A stretch of 64,000 nt of DNA from Deltaproteobacteria bacterium (GCA_021824175.1 JAKALP010000031.1:1-64000), one strand, 5' to 3'. Shown: positions 1-8,290, numbered from the stretch's first letter. Notes: generated by a model not told the origin, from the letters alone. Numbers and translations: made by a program.

Positions 1-315
1 GCCGCCCAACGCGGCGATGCTTTGGGGCTGAATTCATCGGAACTTGCCTTTTATGATGCCTTGGCCGACAACGAAAGTGCGGTGCGCGAGCTGGGCGACG
101 AGATTCTGAAGAAGATCGCCCATGAGTTGACCGAAAAGCAGCGCAGCAGCGCTATTGTGGATTGGCAGAAACGTGAAAGTGTGCGTGCCCGGCTGCGCAA
201 CCTGATGCGTATCACATTGCACCGCTACAAGTATCCGCCCGACTATCAGGAAGAGGCCATCAAGTTGGTGCTGGAGCAGGCCGAACGGTTGTCGGATGAA
301 TGGGGGCGGGGTTAG
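1..315 (+). CDS. hsdR: Type I restriction enzyme R subunit, C-terminal end (partial)
   Basis: The reading frame is open from the first base, so the gene begins upstream of the window. The roughly 104 visible residues match the C-terminal helical domain (DUF3387-like) of HsdR: ELAFYDALADNESAV, then a helix with LGDEILKKIAHEL, DWQKRESVRARLR and a final KYPPDYQEEAIKLVLEQAE. In the family this region lies after the nuclease and the two RecA-like motor domains and contacts the methyltransferase core. None of the catalytic motifs are visible here. No hsdM or hsdS follows, so they must lie upstream if present. The call rests on recognised wording of the C-terminus and the gene is incomplete only because of the window edge. 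Confidence 0.85.
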   Translation, partial: AAQRGDALGLNSSELAFYDALADNESAVRELGDEILKKIAHELTEKQRSSAIVDWQKRESVRARLRNLMRITLHRYKYPPDYQEEAIKLVLEQAERLSDEWGRG

Positions 316-509
316 CAATAATTCGTTGCAAGGTAAGCATGGACACTGAACAGCAGTTCTACCTTCGTCCTATTCAGGGGGAACCGGCAAACGATTTGGT
401 TAAAAGGGGAGGATCTTGCGCATTGCAGCCGGCATTTTAGGAAAACCGGTTCCCTATATTGCGAGATAGCCAACAAACTTCGCATTCGTCCAAATAAAGG
501 AGCCCACCC

Positions 510-1526
510 ATGAAAAAAGTCAGACTTGGCAAAAGCGGCTTGCTGGTGTCCGAGGTCGGTTTCGGCGGCATTCCCATCATCCCCCTGCCCCACGAAAGAG
601 CCGTGGAGATCGTGCGGCATTGCCATGAGCGCGGCGTCACTTTCTTTGACACCGCCAACATGTATGGCAACAGCGAAAAGATGATCGGAGCGGCCCTGGA
701 AACAGTCCGCGATACAGTCGTGCTGGCCACCAAAACCACCAGGCGTGACAAGGCAGGGGCAGCCAAGCACATTGAGCTGAGTCTGCAAAACCTGAGGACC
801 GATCATATCGACCTTTACCAGTTCCATCATGTCAGCAAGAGTGAGGAGATCGAAGAGATCCTCTCGCCCAACGGCGCCATGGCCGCCGTGCAAGAGGCCA
901 TGCAAGCCGGAAAGATCGGCCATGTCGGAGTTACTTCCCATAAGATCGAGGCCGCCCTTGAGGCTTGTCGCACCGGTCTTTTCGCCACGCTGCAGTTCCC
1001 CTTCAACTTCATCGAAACCGATGCTTTAAAGGAGCTTTTTGGGGTGGCCCGTGGCCTGGACATGGGTATCATCGCCATGAAACCGTTGGGTGGCGGCCTG
1101 CTGCAAGACGCGGCCCTATGTTTCAAATTTCTGCAACAGCACCCGGATGTGGTTCCCATTCCGGGAATCTCCCGGAAAGAAGAGATCGATCAAATTCTCT
1201 CCTTTTATGAAAATCCACAGCCGCTGAATGAAAGTGAGCAGCAGCAAATCGAAACCATTCGAGCCGAACTGGGCCAGAAATTCTGCCACCGCTGCGGCTA
1301 CTGCCAGCCGTGCGAACAAGGGGTGGCCATCACCGATGTTTTGATGTTCCGCTCATCGGTACGGCGGCTGGCACCGGCCGTGGCGGTCCTGTTCAGCAAA
1401 AACGCCATGGCCACGGTGGAGAAATGCACCCAGTGCGGCGAGTGCGTGAAGCGCTGCCCGTATGATCTGGCCATTCCCGAACTGCTTCTGGAAGTCAAAG
1501 GGATTTATGATGCGGTGAGTAGATAG
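510..1526 (+). CDS. Aldo/keto reductase with C-terminal 2[4Fe-4S] ferredoxin-like domain
   Basis: 338 residues. Residues 1-260 form the AKR barrel: FFDTANMYG supplies the catalytic Asp and Tyr, VVLATKTT the Lys and YQFHHV the His of the tetrad. The C-terminal 75 residues carry two cysteine clusters, CHRCGYCQPC and CTQCGECVKRCP, as in the iron-sulfur aldo/keto reductase subfamily common in anaerobes. NAD(P)H oxidoreduction of a carbonyl substrate is expected, with electrons possibly passed through the clusters; the substrate cannot be read from sequence. Start: AAAGGAG lies 9 bases before the ATG. The gene stands alone and converges on the MFS gene, with a palindromic repeat between them. Confidence 0.9.
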   Translation: MKKVRLGKSGLLVSEVGFGGIPIIPLPHERAVEIVRHCHERGVTFFDTANMYGNSEKMIGAALETVRDTVVLATKTTRRDKAGAAKHIELSLQNLRTDHIDLYQFHHVSKSEEIEEILSPNGAMAAVQEAMQAGKIGHVGVTSHKIEAALEACRTGLFATLQFPFNFIETDALKELFGVARGLDMGIIAMKPLGGGLLQDAALCFKFLQQHPDVVPIPGISRKEEIDQILSFYENPQPLNESEQQQIETIRAELGQKFCHRCGYCQPCEQGVAITDVLMFRSSVRRLAPAVAVLFSKNAMATVEKCTQCGECVKRCPYDLAIPELLLEVKGIYDAVSR

Positions 1527-1530
1527 GTAG

Positions 1531-1583
1531 AAGTAGGGTGCATTTTATGCACCTTGATCAGGTGCATGGAATGCACCCTACTT
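1531..1583. repeat. Palindromic repeat, GTAGGGTGC family, copy 1
   Basis: Outer arms AAGTAGGGTGCAT (1531-1543) and ATGCACCCTACTT (1571-1583) are exact complements, and an inner pair TGCACC/GGTGCA flanks a 7-base loop. The hairpin lies between two convergent genes and contains the stop codon of the MFS gene, so it may also stop transcription from both sides, although no T run follows. Copies 2 and 3 lie at 36255 and 45030. Confidence 0.85.
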
Positions 1584-2876
1584 CCTCTGCCGGCAGTAAG
1601 TCTCCTGGGTGAAGAAAAGCAAAACGAGCGATAGCGCCATCCAGGTCAGCATGATGGCGAATCCGCTCTGGTAGGCCCGCTGGCTATAGATTCGCACCCC
1701 TTCCCTCATTTGTCCCTGCCAGCGATGATCCAGCATCCAGCTCACCGCCGGTTGCAGCAGCATGGGGCCGATCATCACCCCTGTGTTGGCCACGCCGGAG
1801 ATGGTTCCGGCGAACCGTTCTGGCACTGACTCCTTGGCCATGGCAAATGTGATGATCACGGTACTGGCGCTGAAACCGGCCATCAGCAGACATAGGACCA
1901 TGATTGAAAACGGCAGATTGGGCCAGTAGAAGGCCGCCGCATAATGGACCAGAGCCAAGGCGCATCCAATCATAAATACCGGTTTGCGCCGGCCCAAGCG
2001 ATCAGAAAGCCAGCCGGCCGTGGGGCTTCCCAGGGCCGTGGCCACCATCATGGACGATGTCAAAACAGCTGCTTTGGAAGGAGTCAAGCCATAGTGGGTG
2101 GTCAGATAAGGCACGCCCCATAGGCCGGTGAAGGTCAATGTGCTGCCCGGCAAGCAGCCTGGAATCACCATCAGCAGAGCAGTATTGCGATAGCGAAACA
2201 CTTCCCGGATACCGGCAACAATGGCCCTGGCTGAGGTCCCGGCCTTGACGGTTTGCCCAAGGTTGGCGTCTCCATCCCCGTGGGCCGGCGGGAAATCCCG
2301 TACAAATATCCAGATGGCCAGGCCGATGACGAGAGTCACCACCGCCACGATGAGCATCACCTGGCGCCACCCGAACAAATCCATGAGCAGGCGCAGAGGT
2401 GTGCCGGCAAATACCGCCCCGGCAATGCCGACCAACACCGCCATGCCGGACACCATGGCAAAGTAACGCGGTGGAAACCAGCAGGTGGAGAGCTTGAGCA
2501 AACCCACAAAGGCCACGGCCACCGAAGCGCCGATGAGCAGCCGGCCGGTGCCGGCCCAGAAAAAGGAAGGGGCCAAGGCAAACAGGAAGGTGCCCAGGGC
2601 GGCCACCAAAGCGCCGGTGCTGAGCAGACGCCGCGGTCCCCACACATCGGCCCATATGCCCGTGGGGGTCTGCATGGCCGCATAACTGTAAAAGTAAAAG
2701 GCCGCCAGATTGCCCAAAGCGCCGGCACTGATATGAAACTCGCGCATGAGCTCAACGGTCATGACCGCCGGCGCCACGCGATGGAACAGGGCCATCAAGT
2801 AGAACATAGCGCCCAGGCCCCATACCAGCCAGGCCAAACGCAATGGCGCGGGAGCATCCGGGGGGTGGTTGGCCAT
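1578..2876 (-). CDS. MFS transporter, 12 transmembrane helices
   Basis: A 432-residue inner-membrane protein starting MANHPPDAP. It has the major facilitator layout: about 12 hydrophobic segments, the GIWADVWGPRR loop after helix 2 and the equivalent loop GWLSDRLGRRKPVF in the second half. Sequence character is that of the ACS/nitrate-sulfonate-like MFS group; the substrate is unknown. A longer TTG start at 2942 is possible on paper, but it would lie inside the -35 box of a near-consensus promoter (2914-2942), so the ATG at 2876, preceded by GAGG, is preferred. The gene diverges from the radical SAM gene. Confidence 0.85.
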   Translation of the reverse strand: MANHPPDAPAPLRLAWLVWGLGAMFYLMALFHRVAPAVMTVELMREFHISAGALGNLAAFYFYSYAAMQTPTGIWADVWGPRRLLSTGALVAALGTFLFALAPSFFWAGTGRLLIGASVAVAFVGLLKLSTCWFPPRYFAMVSGMAVLVGIAGAVFAGTPLRLLMDLFGWRQVMLIVAVVTLVIGLAIWIFVRDFPPAHGDGDANLGQTVKAGTSARAIVAGIREVFRYRNTALLMVIPGCLPGSTLTFTGLWGVPYLTTHYGLTPSKAAVLTSSMMVATALGSPTAGWLSDRLGRRKPVFMIGCALALVHYAAAFYWPNLPFSIMVLCLLMAGFSASTVIITFAMAKESVPERFAGTISGVANTGVMIGPMLLQPAVSWMLDHRWQGQMREGVRIYSQRAYQSGFAIMLTWMALSLVLLFFTQETYCRQRK

Positions 2877-2913
2877 GAGTCGCTGGACCTCGATTGGGGT
2901 TGAAGAAGGGCGC

Positions 2914-2942
2914 ACTATAGTGGCCGCCTCCGAGCGTGTCAA
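2914..2942 (-). promoter_or_regulatory. Sigma70-type promoter for the MFS gene
   Basis: On the minus strand TTGACA (2937-2942) is followed after exactly 17 bases by TATAGT (2914-2919). This is a perfect -35 and a 5/6 -10 box. Transcription would begin near 2905, about 30 bases before the ATG at 2876, which fixes the start of the MFS gene. Confidence 0.75.
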
Positions 2943-2998
2943 CTTCGCATTATTGTGCTATGGTGCCCGCACTTTTGGATCATGGGAGTTTATTGAAA

Positions 2999-3877
2999 AT
3001 GCGTTATGAAGGCACCATCATCCGACCGTTCAGCGAGGCCGACAGTTACCTGCTGCAATGCACCCTGGGCTGTTCACACAACCAATGCACCTTTTGCGGC
3101 ACCTACAAAGACAAACCCTTTCGGGTTCGGCCGCTGGCCGATATCAAAACCGACATCCAGATGGCCAAAGAGCATCTCGGGGATGCACGCAAAGTGTTCC
3201 TGTGTGACGGCGACGCCATCGCCCTGTCCACCGAGATGTTGCTGGAGATCTTGAAAGAACTCTACACCGCCTTTGCCTCCCTGCGCCATGTGGGCACGTA
3301 TGTCGGGCCCAAAAGCACCCTCGGCAAGAGCATGGCCGAACTCAAAAGCCTGCGGGCCGCGGGCCTGAGCAAAGTCTACCTTGGGGTGGAAACCGGCGAT
3401 GACCGACTGCTCAAAGAGGTCAATAAAGGCGTGAGCGCCCAGCAGATGCTGCAAGCCGGGCGCAATCTGGTGGGCGCTGATTTCAATCTCTCCGCCATGG
3501 TGCTGCTGGGACTGGCCGGCAGGGGCCAACGCTCCCACGACCATGCCGTGGCCACGGCCGAAATGATCAACGCCATGCAACCGCGTTATCTGGCGGCCAT
3601 GACCGTCATCCCCGTGGCCGGCACGCCACTGTATCAGCAAGTGCGCGCCGGACAATTTGAGCTGCTTGACCCCTTCGAAACCCTGGTGGAGATGCGCACC
3701 CTGTTCGATCACATCACCATGGACAAACTCAAATTCGTCGGCGTGCACGCCTCCAACTATCTGCCCATCAACGGCACCCTGCAGCAGGACAAGGCCCGGA
3801 TGCTGGCCATGGTAGACGAAGTATTGAAGCGTCAGGATGCCAGCCATCTGCGCAGTGAACGCCAGAGGGGACTATAG
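2999..3877 (+). CDS. Radical SAM protein with CX4CX2C cluster motif
   Basis: 292 residues from the ATG at 2999. The cluster motif near residue 21 reads CTLGCSHNQCTFC, so the three ligands are spaced CX4CX2C, not the usual CX3CX2C. This spacing is known in a subfamily of Elp3/MiaB-like radical SAM proteins of anaerobes. The body has the expected GVETGDDRLL strand motif and no second cysteine cluster. The reaction is unknown. A 5' extension to 2936 is open but would run through the promoter region of the divergent gene; GGGAG lies 11 bases before the chosen ATG. Confidence 0.8.
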   Translation: MRYEGTIIRPFSEADSYLLQCTLGCSHNQCTFCGTYKDKPFRVRPLADIKTDIQMAKEHLGDARKVFLCDGDAIALSTEMLLEILKELYTAFASLRHVGTYVGPKSTLGKSMAELKSLRAAGLSKVYLGVETGDDRLLKEVNKGVSAQQMLQAGRNLVGADFNLSAMVLLGLAGRGQRSHDHAVATAEMINAMQPRYLAAMTVIPVAGTPLYQQVRAGQFELLDPFETLVEMRTLFDHITMDKLKFVGVHASNYLPINGTLQQDKARMLAMVDEVLKRQDASHLRSERQRGL

Positions 3878-3894
3878 CGGACGAGTGCTTTCAA

Positions 3895-4140
3895 ATGAGT
3901 GATTGCCGACACACCCAACTGGTTTTACTGCCGATGAATCAGCCGCGCCTGCGCTGCCGCCGCTGCCATCTGACGCTTAGAGCCGAAGAACTTCAAGGCG
4001 GATATTGTCCGGAGTGCTTTCAGGCCAAGGGAGAGCGACACTATGATTTCGAAACGGTCGCAACCAATGAGGAAGTAAAATATCGCTGCGAACAATGCGG
4101 GGCCATTATTGAATATCGTCCCGCCAGCCCGACGATGTGA
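3895..4140 (+). CDS. Small double zinc-ribbon protein, function unknown
   Basis: 81 residues with two CXXC pairs in the middle (LRCRRCHLTL and GYCPECF) and a further CEQCG near the C-terminus, the pattern of a zinc-ribbon protein. It begins 17 bases after the radical SAM stop codon and is probably co-transcribed with it. No catalytic motif is seen. It could be a nucleic-acid-binding or metal-storage accessory; I do not recognise a named family. Confidence 0.6.
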   Translation: MSDCRHTQLVLLPMNQPRLRCRRCHLTLRAEELQGGYCPECFQAKGERHYDFETVATNEEVKYRCEQCGAIIEYRPASPTM

Positions 4141-4160
4141 TTATGCAACAAGGTTAAAGA

Positions 4161-4580
4161 GTGTATTTCAACGCGGAGGCGCAGAGTCCGCAGAGGAGCG
4201 CAGAGGAACTTTTCTTCAACGCCATCTCCCAGATGACCTTTGCCGATGCCAAGCAGATCCTCAACGGCCGGGAGAATGAAGCCACGCTTTACTTCAAAAG
4301 CAAAACTTACCAGCCCCTGGAGCAACGCTTCAAACCTCTGGTGCATGGCGCCATGGCCGAGGTGGGCGTAACGCGTTACTATCAAAACATCGACCAGAAG
4401 CTGCGCGCCCTGCCCATGGGCCGGAGCTTGGCCTTTGATCTGGATCAATATGTAACCGCCAAGGCCCTGGACGGCCTGTTCCTGGTGTTGGCCCAGGAAG
4501 AAGCCAAAATCCGCAAGGACCCGGCTGCGCGGGTGACCGAGCTGCTGCAAAGGGTGTTTGCTTCGGCAGGGAGCAAATAG
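4161..4580 (+). CDS. DUF4197 protein, N-terminally truncated by a repeat
   Basis: From about residue 16 on, the sequence matches the second half of DUF4197 proteins: NAISQMTFADAKQILNG, MAEVGVTRYY, YVTAKALDGLFLVLAQEE and RKDPAARVTELLQRVF. Full-length family members are secreted or lipoproteins of about 230 residues. Here the signal peptide and first half are missing. The first 15 residues are read from an interspersed GCGGAGGCGCAGAG-type repeat, related copies of which lie near 38780 and 59984. The only start is a GTG with a weak ribosome site. This is most likely a 5'-deleted gene remnant that may no longer be expressed. Confidence 0.65.
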   Translation: MYFNAEAQSPQRSAEELFFNAISQMTFADAKQILNGRENEATLYFKSKTYQPLEQRFKPLVHGAMAEVGVTRYYQNIDQKLRALPMGRSLAFDLDQYVTAKALDGLFLVLAQEEAKIRKDPAARVTELLQRVFASAGSK

Positions 4581-4663
4581 CGCTTGTAATGGCCGGTTCA
4601 AAAAAGCATTCAGACCCCATCGGGCACACCGAAAACCAAATACTTCGGTATTCCTTCGCCATA

Positions 4664-4703
4664 CGGCCCAACGGCCCAACGGGCTAACGGGCTAACGGGC
4701 TAC
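4664..4703. repeat. Five-copy 8-bp tandem repeat at a gene end
   Basis: CGGCCCAA occurs twice, then CGGGCTAA twice, then CGGGCTAC, all in register. The TAG stop codon of the beta-propeller gene (complement of 4700-4702) is inside the last unit. A change in copy number would not shift the upstream reading frame but could remove the stop. Confidence 0.8.
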
Positions 4704-6094
4704 TGAAGCATCGTCCCAATAAAACACCACGAAAAGCCGCCTTCCTGGGTGGTGATGGCGCTGGTGCCGCTCGCGGTGGCATAGTCTGACTCGGCGCACT
4801 CGTTAAAGGCGCGGATGCGGTACTCGTAAGTGATGCCGCCGGATAACGGCTCATCGCTGTAAGTCGTCACATTGGCATCCAGCGTGGCGATCACCGTGTA
4901 GTTGGAATCGCCTTTTTCGCGGCGCTCAAGGAAAAAGCCCAGCTCGTCGGAACTGTTGTCGGTCCAGCTCAAATCAATGGTGTCGTACGATTTGGCCGTG
5001 CCTTTAAGGTCCGATGGCGCATCAGGCGGAAGCCCTCCGATAAAGGCCCCCAGCGCATAGGGGCTTTGGATGGGGTGATCGGAGTCATTATTAATGTTGT
5101 TGACACTGAAGCCGATCTGGGTCTTTTCAATATTGCTGATAGGGATCCCCGAGTTGTTAATCGCATAAGCAAAGTCCCCGTTCTTGGGGGCCGCGATACC
5201 GAAGGGTTGAGTGCCCACCGTATAAGTATTCACAAGGGTCAACGTCTGGGCGCTGAGCACCGACACTGTATTGTCGCCACTGTTGGTGACATAGAGATAG
5301 CTGCCCCGCGAGCCCACCGCCACGCCCCAGGGGCCCAGGCCGACATTGGCCAGGCGAACCACCGTGTCAGTCAGGGTGCTGATCATCGCCACCGTACCGC
5401 CCGCGTTATTGGTATAGTTGGCCACATAAATGTAGAGGCCGTCCGGGCTCGCGGCTACCCCCACTGGATTGAGGCCCACGCTGTTGATGGTATTGGTGGT
5501 GAGGGTGGTTCCATTATCGGTGAGCACCGTCACCGAACCATCGGAGTAGTTGGCCACATACACCTTGACGACCGTATCATCCGAGGCGCGCACAGCGGCA
5601 ATGCCCATGGGAGCATTGCCCACATTGGCTTCAAGAAAACTGGTTTGGTCGCCGGGATTGCTCGCCGAGGCCCGGAGCACGGACCCGGTGACGAGATCTT
5701 CCTTAAAATTGGCAAAATAGACGTATTTACTTTGAGGCTCGATGGCCACGCCGCGCAGGCTGACGGCTGAATCGGAAGTATAAATCTGGCCAGAGGGCAC
5801 AGCATCGCTGGTGGCCGTGAAATCAACATCATAAAGTGCCACGATATTGCCGCTGGTCGCACAGGAGACCAGCACAAATCGGCCATTGGGGGCTACCGCC
5901 GCGCCGTACGGGCCGCAAGTGCTGTCAGCGGCAATGGTCGCCGAAGTAAATTCACCCGAGTCGGTGGCCACGCGGATGACCTTGTCATTACCTGAGCTGG
6001 GAATATAGGCGAAGGTATCGGCCCAGAGCGGTTTGGTTAGCGCCGTGGCGGCCCAGAAGGACAATAGAAACACAAGGAAGGGTGCGCGTCGCAT
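4700..6094 (-). CDS. Secreted YVTN-type beta-propeller protein with fibronectin III domain
   Basis: 464 residues with a Sec signal peptide (MRRAPFLVFLLSFWAATAL, cleavage after about residue 25). Residues 27-350 contain repeated strands such as NGRFVLVSCATSGNIVALYD, DGLYIYVANYTNN and GSYLYVTNSGDNTVSVL, typical of YncE/YVTN seven-bladed propellers. Residues 355-448 are a fibronectin type III domain (PSDLKGTAKSYDTIDLSW). The tail GGFSWCFIGTML resembles the start of the CFIATAAYG-type C-terminal motif common in deltaproteobacterial exported proteins, but it ends early in a tandem repeat. A surface or periplasmic binding role is likely; the ligand is unknown. AGGAGA precedes the ATG. Confidence 0.75.
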   Translation of the reverse strand: MRRAPFLVFLLSFWAATALTKPLWADTFAYIPSSGNDKVIRVATDSGEFTSATIAADSTCGPYGAAVAPNGRFVLVSCATSGNIVALYDVDFTATSDAVPSGQIYTSDSAVSLRGVAIEPQSKYVYFANFKEDLVTGSVLRASASNPGDQTSFLEANVGNAPMGIAAVRASDDTVVKVYVANYSDGSVTVLTDNGTTLTTNTINSVGLNPVGVAASPDGLYIYVANYTNNAGGTVAMISTLTDTVVRLANVGLGPWGVAVGSRGSYLYVTNSGDNTVSVLSAQTLTLVNTYTVGTQPFGIAAPKNGDFAYAINNSGIPISNIEKTQIGFSVNNINNDSDHPIQSPYALGAFIGGLPPDAPSDLKGTAKSYDTIDLSWTDNSSDELGFFLERREKGDSNYTVIATLDANVTTYSDEPLSGGITYEYRIRAFNECAESDYATASGTSAITTQEGGFSWCFIGTMLQ

Positions 6095-6264
6095 AGAATC
6101 TCCTTTTCAGTAACAACCGACTTTTAACGCCATGGCAAGCAACGTAATTCCACTAGAAACCCAAATTAAACCGTCGAGCCATTCTCTGCCCGGATTTTTC
6201 ATTTTTATCTCATAAACCGAATCACTTCAAGCAACCGATCATGCAGATGAAAATCATTCTTTTT

Positions 6265-6416
6265 ACGTTGCGCCGTTGCGCCGTTGCGTGAGCCGACTGT
6301 ATACCCTCGGCCATTGGCCCAACCCGACTTCCAAGGACTAAATGTTACAAGAGAGCCATTCCAGGCTCAAAGGATCTGAATAATATTTCTCACCCAACGA
6401 CGCAACGGCGCAACGT
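6265..6416. repeat. MITE-like element, ACGTTGCGCC terminal repeats, copy 1
   Basis: Terminal inverted repeats of 28 bp (6265-6292 and 6389-6416) match at 25 positions and start ACGTTGCGCCGTTGCG. They enclose 96 bp without coding capacity, for a total of 152 bp. The right arm supplies the last codons and the stop of mutY. A second element of 150 bp with the same termini is at 36446 and a solo end is at 38850. Confidence 0.8.
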
Positions 6417-7529
6417 TTCGGAAACGCCCTCGGCCGCCAGAGCCTTGTGCACGGCTTTGTGAAGGGGCAATTGGTCCAATTGCGCCAGGGTCACCCACCG
6501 AAAGGCGGCCGGGCCGTGTAGTCGCACCCGGCCCTGGGGCGCGGAACAGAGAAAGATCTCCAGTTGCAGCTTGAAATGGGTATAGGCATGGCGCACGCTG
6601 ACGAGATGGCCTTCAACATGCACTTCCAAACCAACCATATCCCGAATGGCGCGGTTGCAAGCCAGATCCGGCGCCGCGCCAGTCTGGACCGGACCGCCGG
6701 GAAATTCCCACAGGCCCGCCAGCAACCCCGCAGCCGGCCGCTGGGTAAGCAGCAGGCGTCCGTTTCGAATCACCACCCCGGCCGCCCATTGCTGCCGCCC
6801 CACCGCGCGCCGCACGCTTCGCCGGGGGTATTGGACCACGGTATGGGCCTTAAACGCCTGGCAAAATCGCGATAGCGGGCACCCTTCGCACAGCGGATTC
6901 CGGGGCGCGCACACGGCGGCGCCCAGTTCCATTACGGCCTGATTGTGTTGACCGGGGCTTTCAACATCCAAAAGTTGATCGGCCACGGCCTGAAATGGTT
7001 TATGACTGCCTGCCCCATTGACCGGGATCTCCATGGTAAACAGCCGGGCCAGCACCCGCTTGACGTTGCCATCCACCACTCCATACGGCCGGCCAAAGGC
7101 AATACTCAACACCGCCGCGGCAATATAGTCGCCCACCCCCGGCAGGCTCCGAAAGGCCGGCCACTGATCCGGCACGCGGCCCCCCATGGTTTCAACCACC
7201 ATCCGGGCGGCCCGGTGCAGGTTGCGCGCCCTGGAGTAATAGCCCAGCCCTTCCCACAATTTGAGCACTGCCTGCAGGTCCACCCTTGCCAGATGGCCAA
7301 TGGTAGGGAAGCACTCCAGGAATCGCTGATAATATGGCACCACGGTCTTGACCTGGGTCTGCTGCAGCATCACTTCCGATACCCAAATGGCGTAAGGGTC
7401 CTGGGTGCGCCGCCAAGGCAGATCGCGCCGGACTTGCTCATACCAGGCTGCCAGTGCCCGGCGCAGAGCAGCACGCGTGGCAGGTACGATTATTGGAGGT
7501 TCAGCGTCTATCGAAGTGGGGCGGGTCAT
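6390..7529 (-). CDS. mutY: A/G-specific adenine glycosylase MutY
   Basis: 379 residues. Removes adenine mispaired with 8-oxoguanine. Visible are catalytic Glu52 in SEVMLQQTQV, the helix-hairpin-helix LPGVGDYIAAAV (about 129-140), catalytic Asp153 in VVDGN, and the [4Fe-4S] ligands as CX6CX2CX5C (CAPRNPLCEGCPLSRFC). A C-terminal NUDIX-like 8-oxoG recognition domain follows (LLLTQRPAAGLLAGLWEFPGG). The last eight residues, TLRRCVVG, and the TGA are encoded by the terminal repeat of the element at 6265-6416, so the natural C-terminus was probably replaced; this should not affect catalysis. Diverges from vapBC. Confidence 0.95.
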   Translation of the reverse strand: MTRPTSIDAEPPIIVPATRAALRRALAAWYEQVRRDLPWRRTQDPYAIWVSEVMLQQTQVKTVVPYYQRFLECFPTIGHLARVDLQAVLKLWEGLGYYSRARNLHRAARMVVETMGGRVPDQWPAFRSLPGVGDYIAAAVLSIAFGRPYGVVDGNVKRVLARLFTMEIPVNGAGSHKPFQAVADQLLDVESPGQHNQAVMELGAAVCAPRNPLCEGCPLSRFCQAFKAHTVVQYPRRSVRRAVGRQQWAAGVVIRNGRLLLTQRPAAGLLAGLWEFPGGPVQTGAAPDLACNRAIRDMVGLEVHVEGHLVSVRHAYTHFKLQLEIFLCSAPQGRVRLHGPAAFRWVTLAQLDQLPLHKAVHKALAAEGVSETLRRCVVG

Positions 7530-7561
7530 GGGACGGGTATCTTATTTTGGCATTTTGGTTG

Positions 7562-7625
7562 AATGAACCATTAAAATGAACTATTATTTAAAAAAATGAA
7601 CCATACTATGTTTCATATTCATTCA
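7562..7625 (+). promoter_or_regulatory. Probable operator region of vapBC-1
   Basis: AT-rich stretch with three direct copies of AATGAAC(C/T)AT at 7562, 7575 and 7595, followed by an inverted version in ATGTTTCATATTCATTCAT (to 7625). Toxin-antitoxin complexes commonly bind such repeats over their own promoter. That this is the operator is inferred from position. Confidence 0.5.
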
Positions 7626-7640
7626 TAACAGGAGGCCGGC

Positions 7641-7898
7641 ATGAAATCCATGACCATTCACGGCATCGAGAAGCATCTGGCCGATATGATCAAAGCCAGA
7701 GCCGAATCCGAAGGGCTGAGCATCAACAAAACCATCAAAAAATTGCTTGAAACATCGCTGGGCATCAAACCACCTCAAAACAAGAAGCATCTGAATGATT
7801 TCAAAGAATTTTGCGGTGTGTGGACTGCTGACGAGCTCAACGAATTTAAAGAAAAGACATCTGATACCCGCAAGATTGACCCAAAGGATTGGCAATGA
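7641..7898 (+). CDS. vapB: Ribbon-helix-helix-type antitoxin of a VapBC pair
   Basis: 85 residues beginning MKSMTIHGIEKHLADMIKAR, with a helix SINKTIKKLLE and an acidic, Trp-containing C-terminus (TADELNEFKEKTSD, PKDWQ) suited to occupy the toxin. A perfect AGGAGG (7630-7635) precedes the ATG by 5 bases. Its TGA overlaps the toxin ATG (ATGA), so the two are translationally coupled. It should neutralise the PIN toxin and repress the operon. Confidence 0.8.
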   Translation: MKSMTIHGIEKHLADMIKARAESEGLSINKTIKKLLETSLGIKPPQNKKHLNDFKEFCGVWTADELNEFKEKTSDTRKIDPKDWQ

Positions 7899-8290
7899 AG
7901 CAAATTATCCTCGACACCAACGCCTATACCGCGCTGTTGGGCGGTGATGAGCACGTGCTGAACATGGTTGCTTCGGCTGAAATAGTCTTCATGTCAGTTT
8001 TTGTGCTGGGCGAATTGCACGCCGGTTTTTCCGGCGGATCAAAGGAAAAGCAAAACCGAACCATCCTGAACCAATTTCTATCAAAACCCTCTGTAAAGAT
8101 TCTCAATGCCACGGCTGAAACGGCGGAAGTGTTTGGTATGCTCAAAAACAAGCTCAAGCAGGCCGGCACGCCACTGCCCATCAACGATGTCTGGATCGCT
8201 GCCCACGGGATCGAAACGGGATCAATAATCGTAACCCTTGACCAACATTTCAGCAAAATAGCGGGCCTTCGTCTCTGGAATGGGGCATAG
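7895..8290 (+). CDS. vapC: PIN-domain ribonuclease toxin VapC
   Basis: 131 residues from the ATG overlapping the antitoxin stop. The PIN active-site acids are visible: Asp in ILDTNAY, Glu in GELHAG, Asp in NDVWIAAH and Asp in TLDQHF. PIN toxins cleave RNA, often tRNA or rRNA, when the antitoxin is lost. All four acids are present, so the toxin looks active. A TTG start two codons upstream is less likely because the ATGA overlap is a standard coupling arrangement. Confidence 0.88.
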   Translation: MKQIILDTNAYTALLGGDEHVLNMVASAEIVFMSVFVLGELHAGFSGGSKEKQNRTILNQFLSKPSVKILNATAETAEVFGMLKNKLKQAGTPLPINDVWIAAHGIETGSIIVTLDQHFSKIAGLRLWNGA

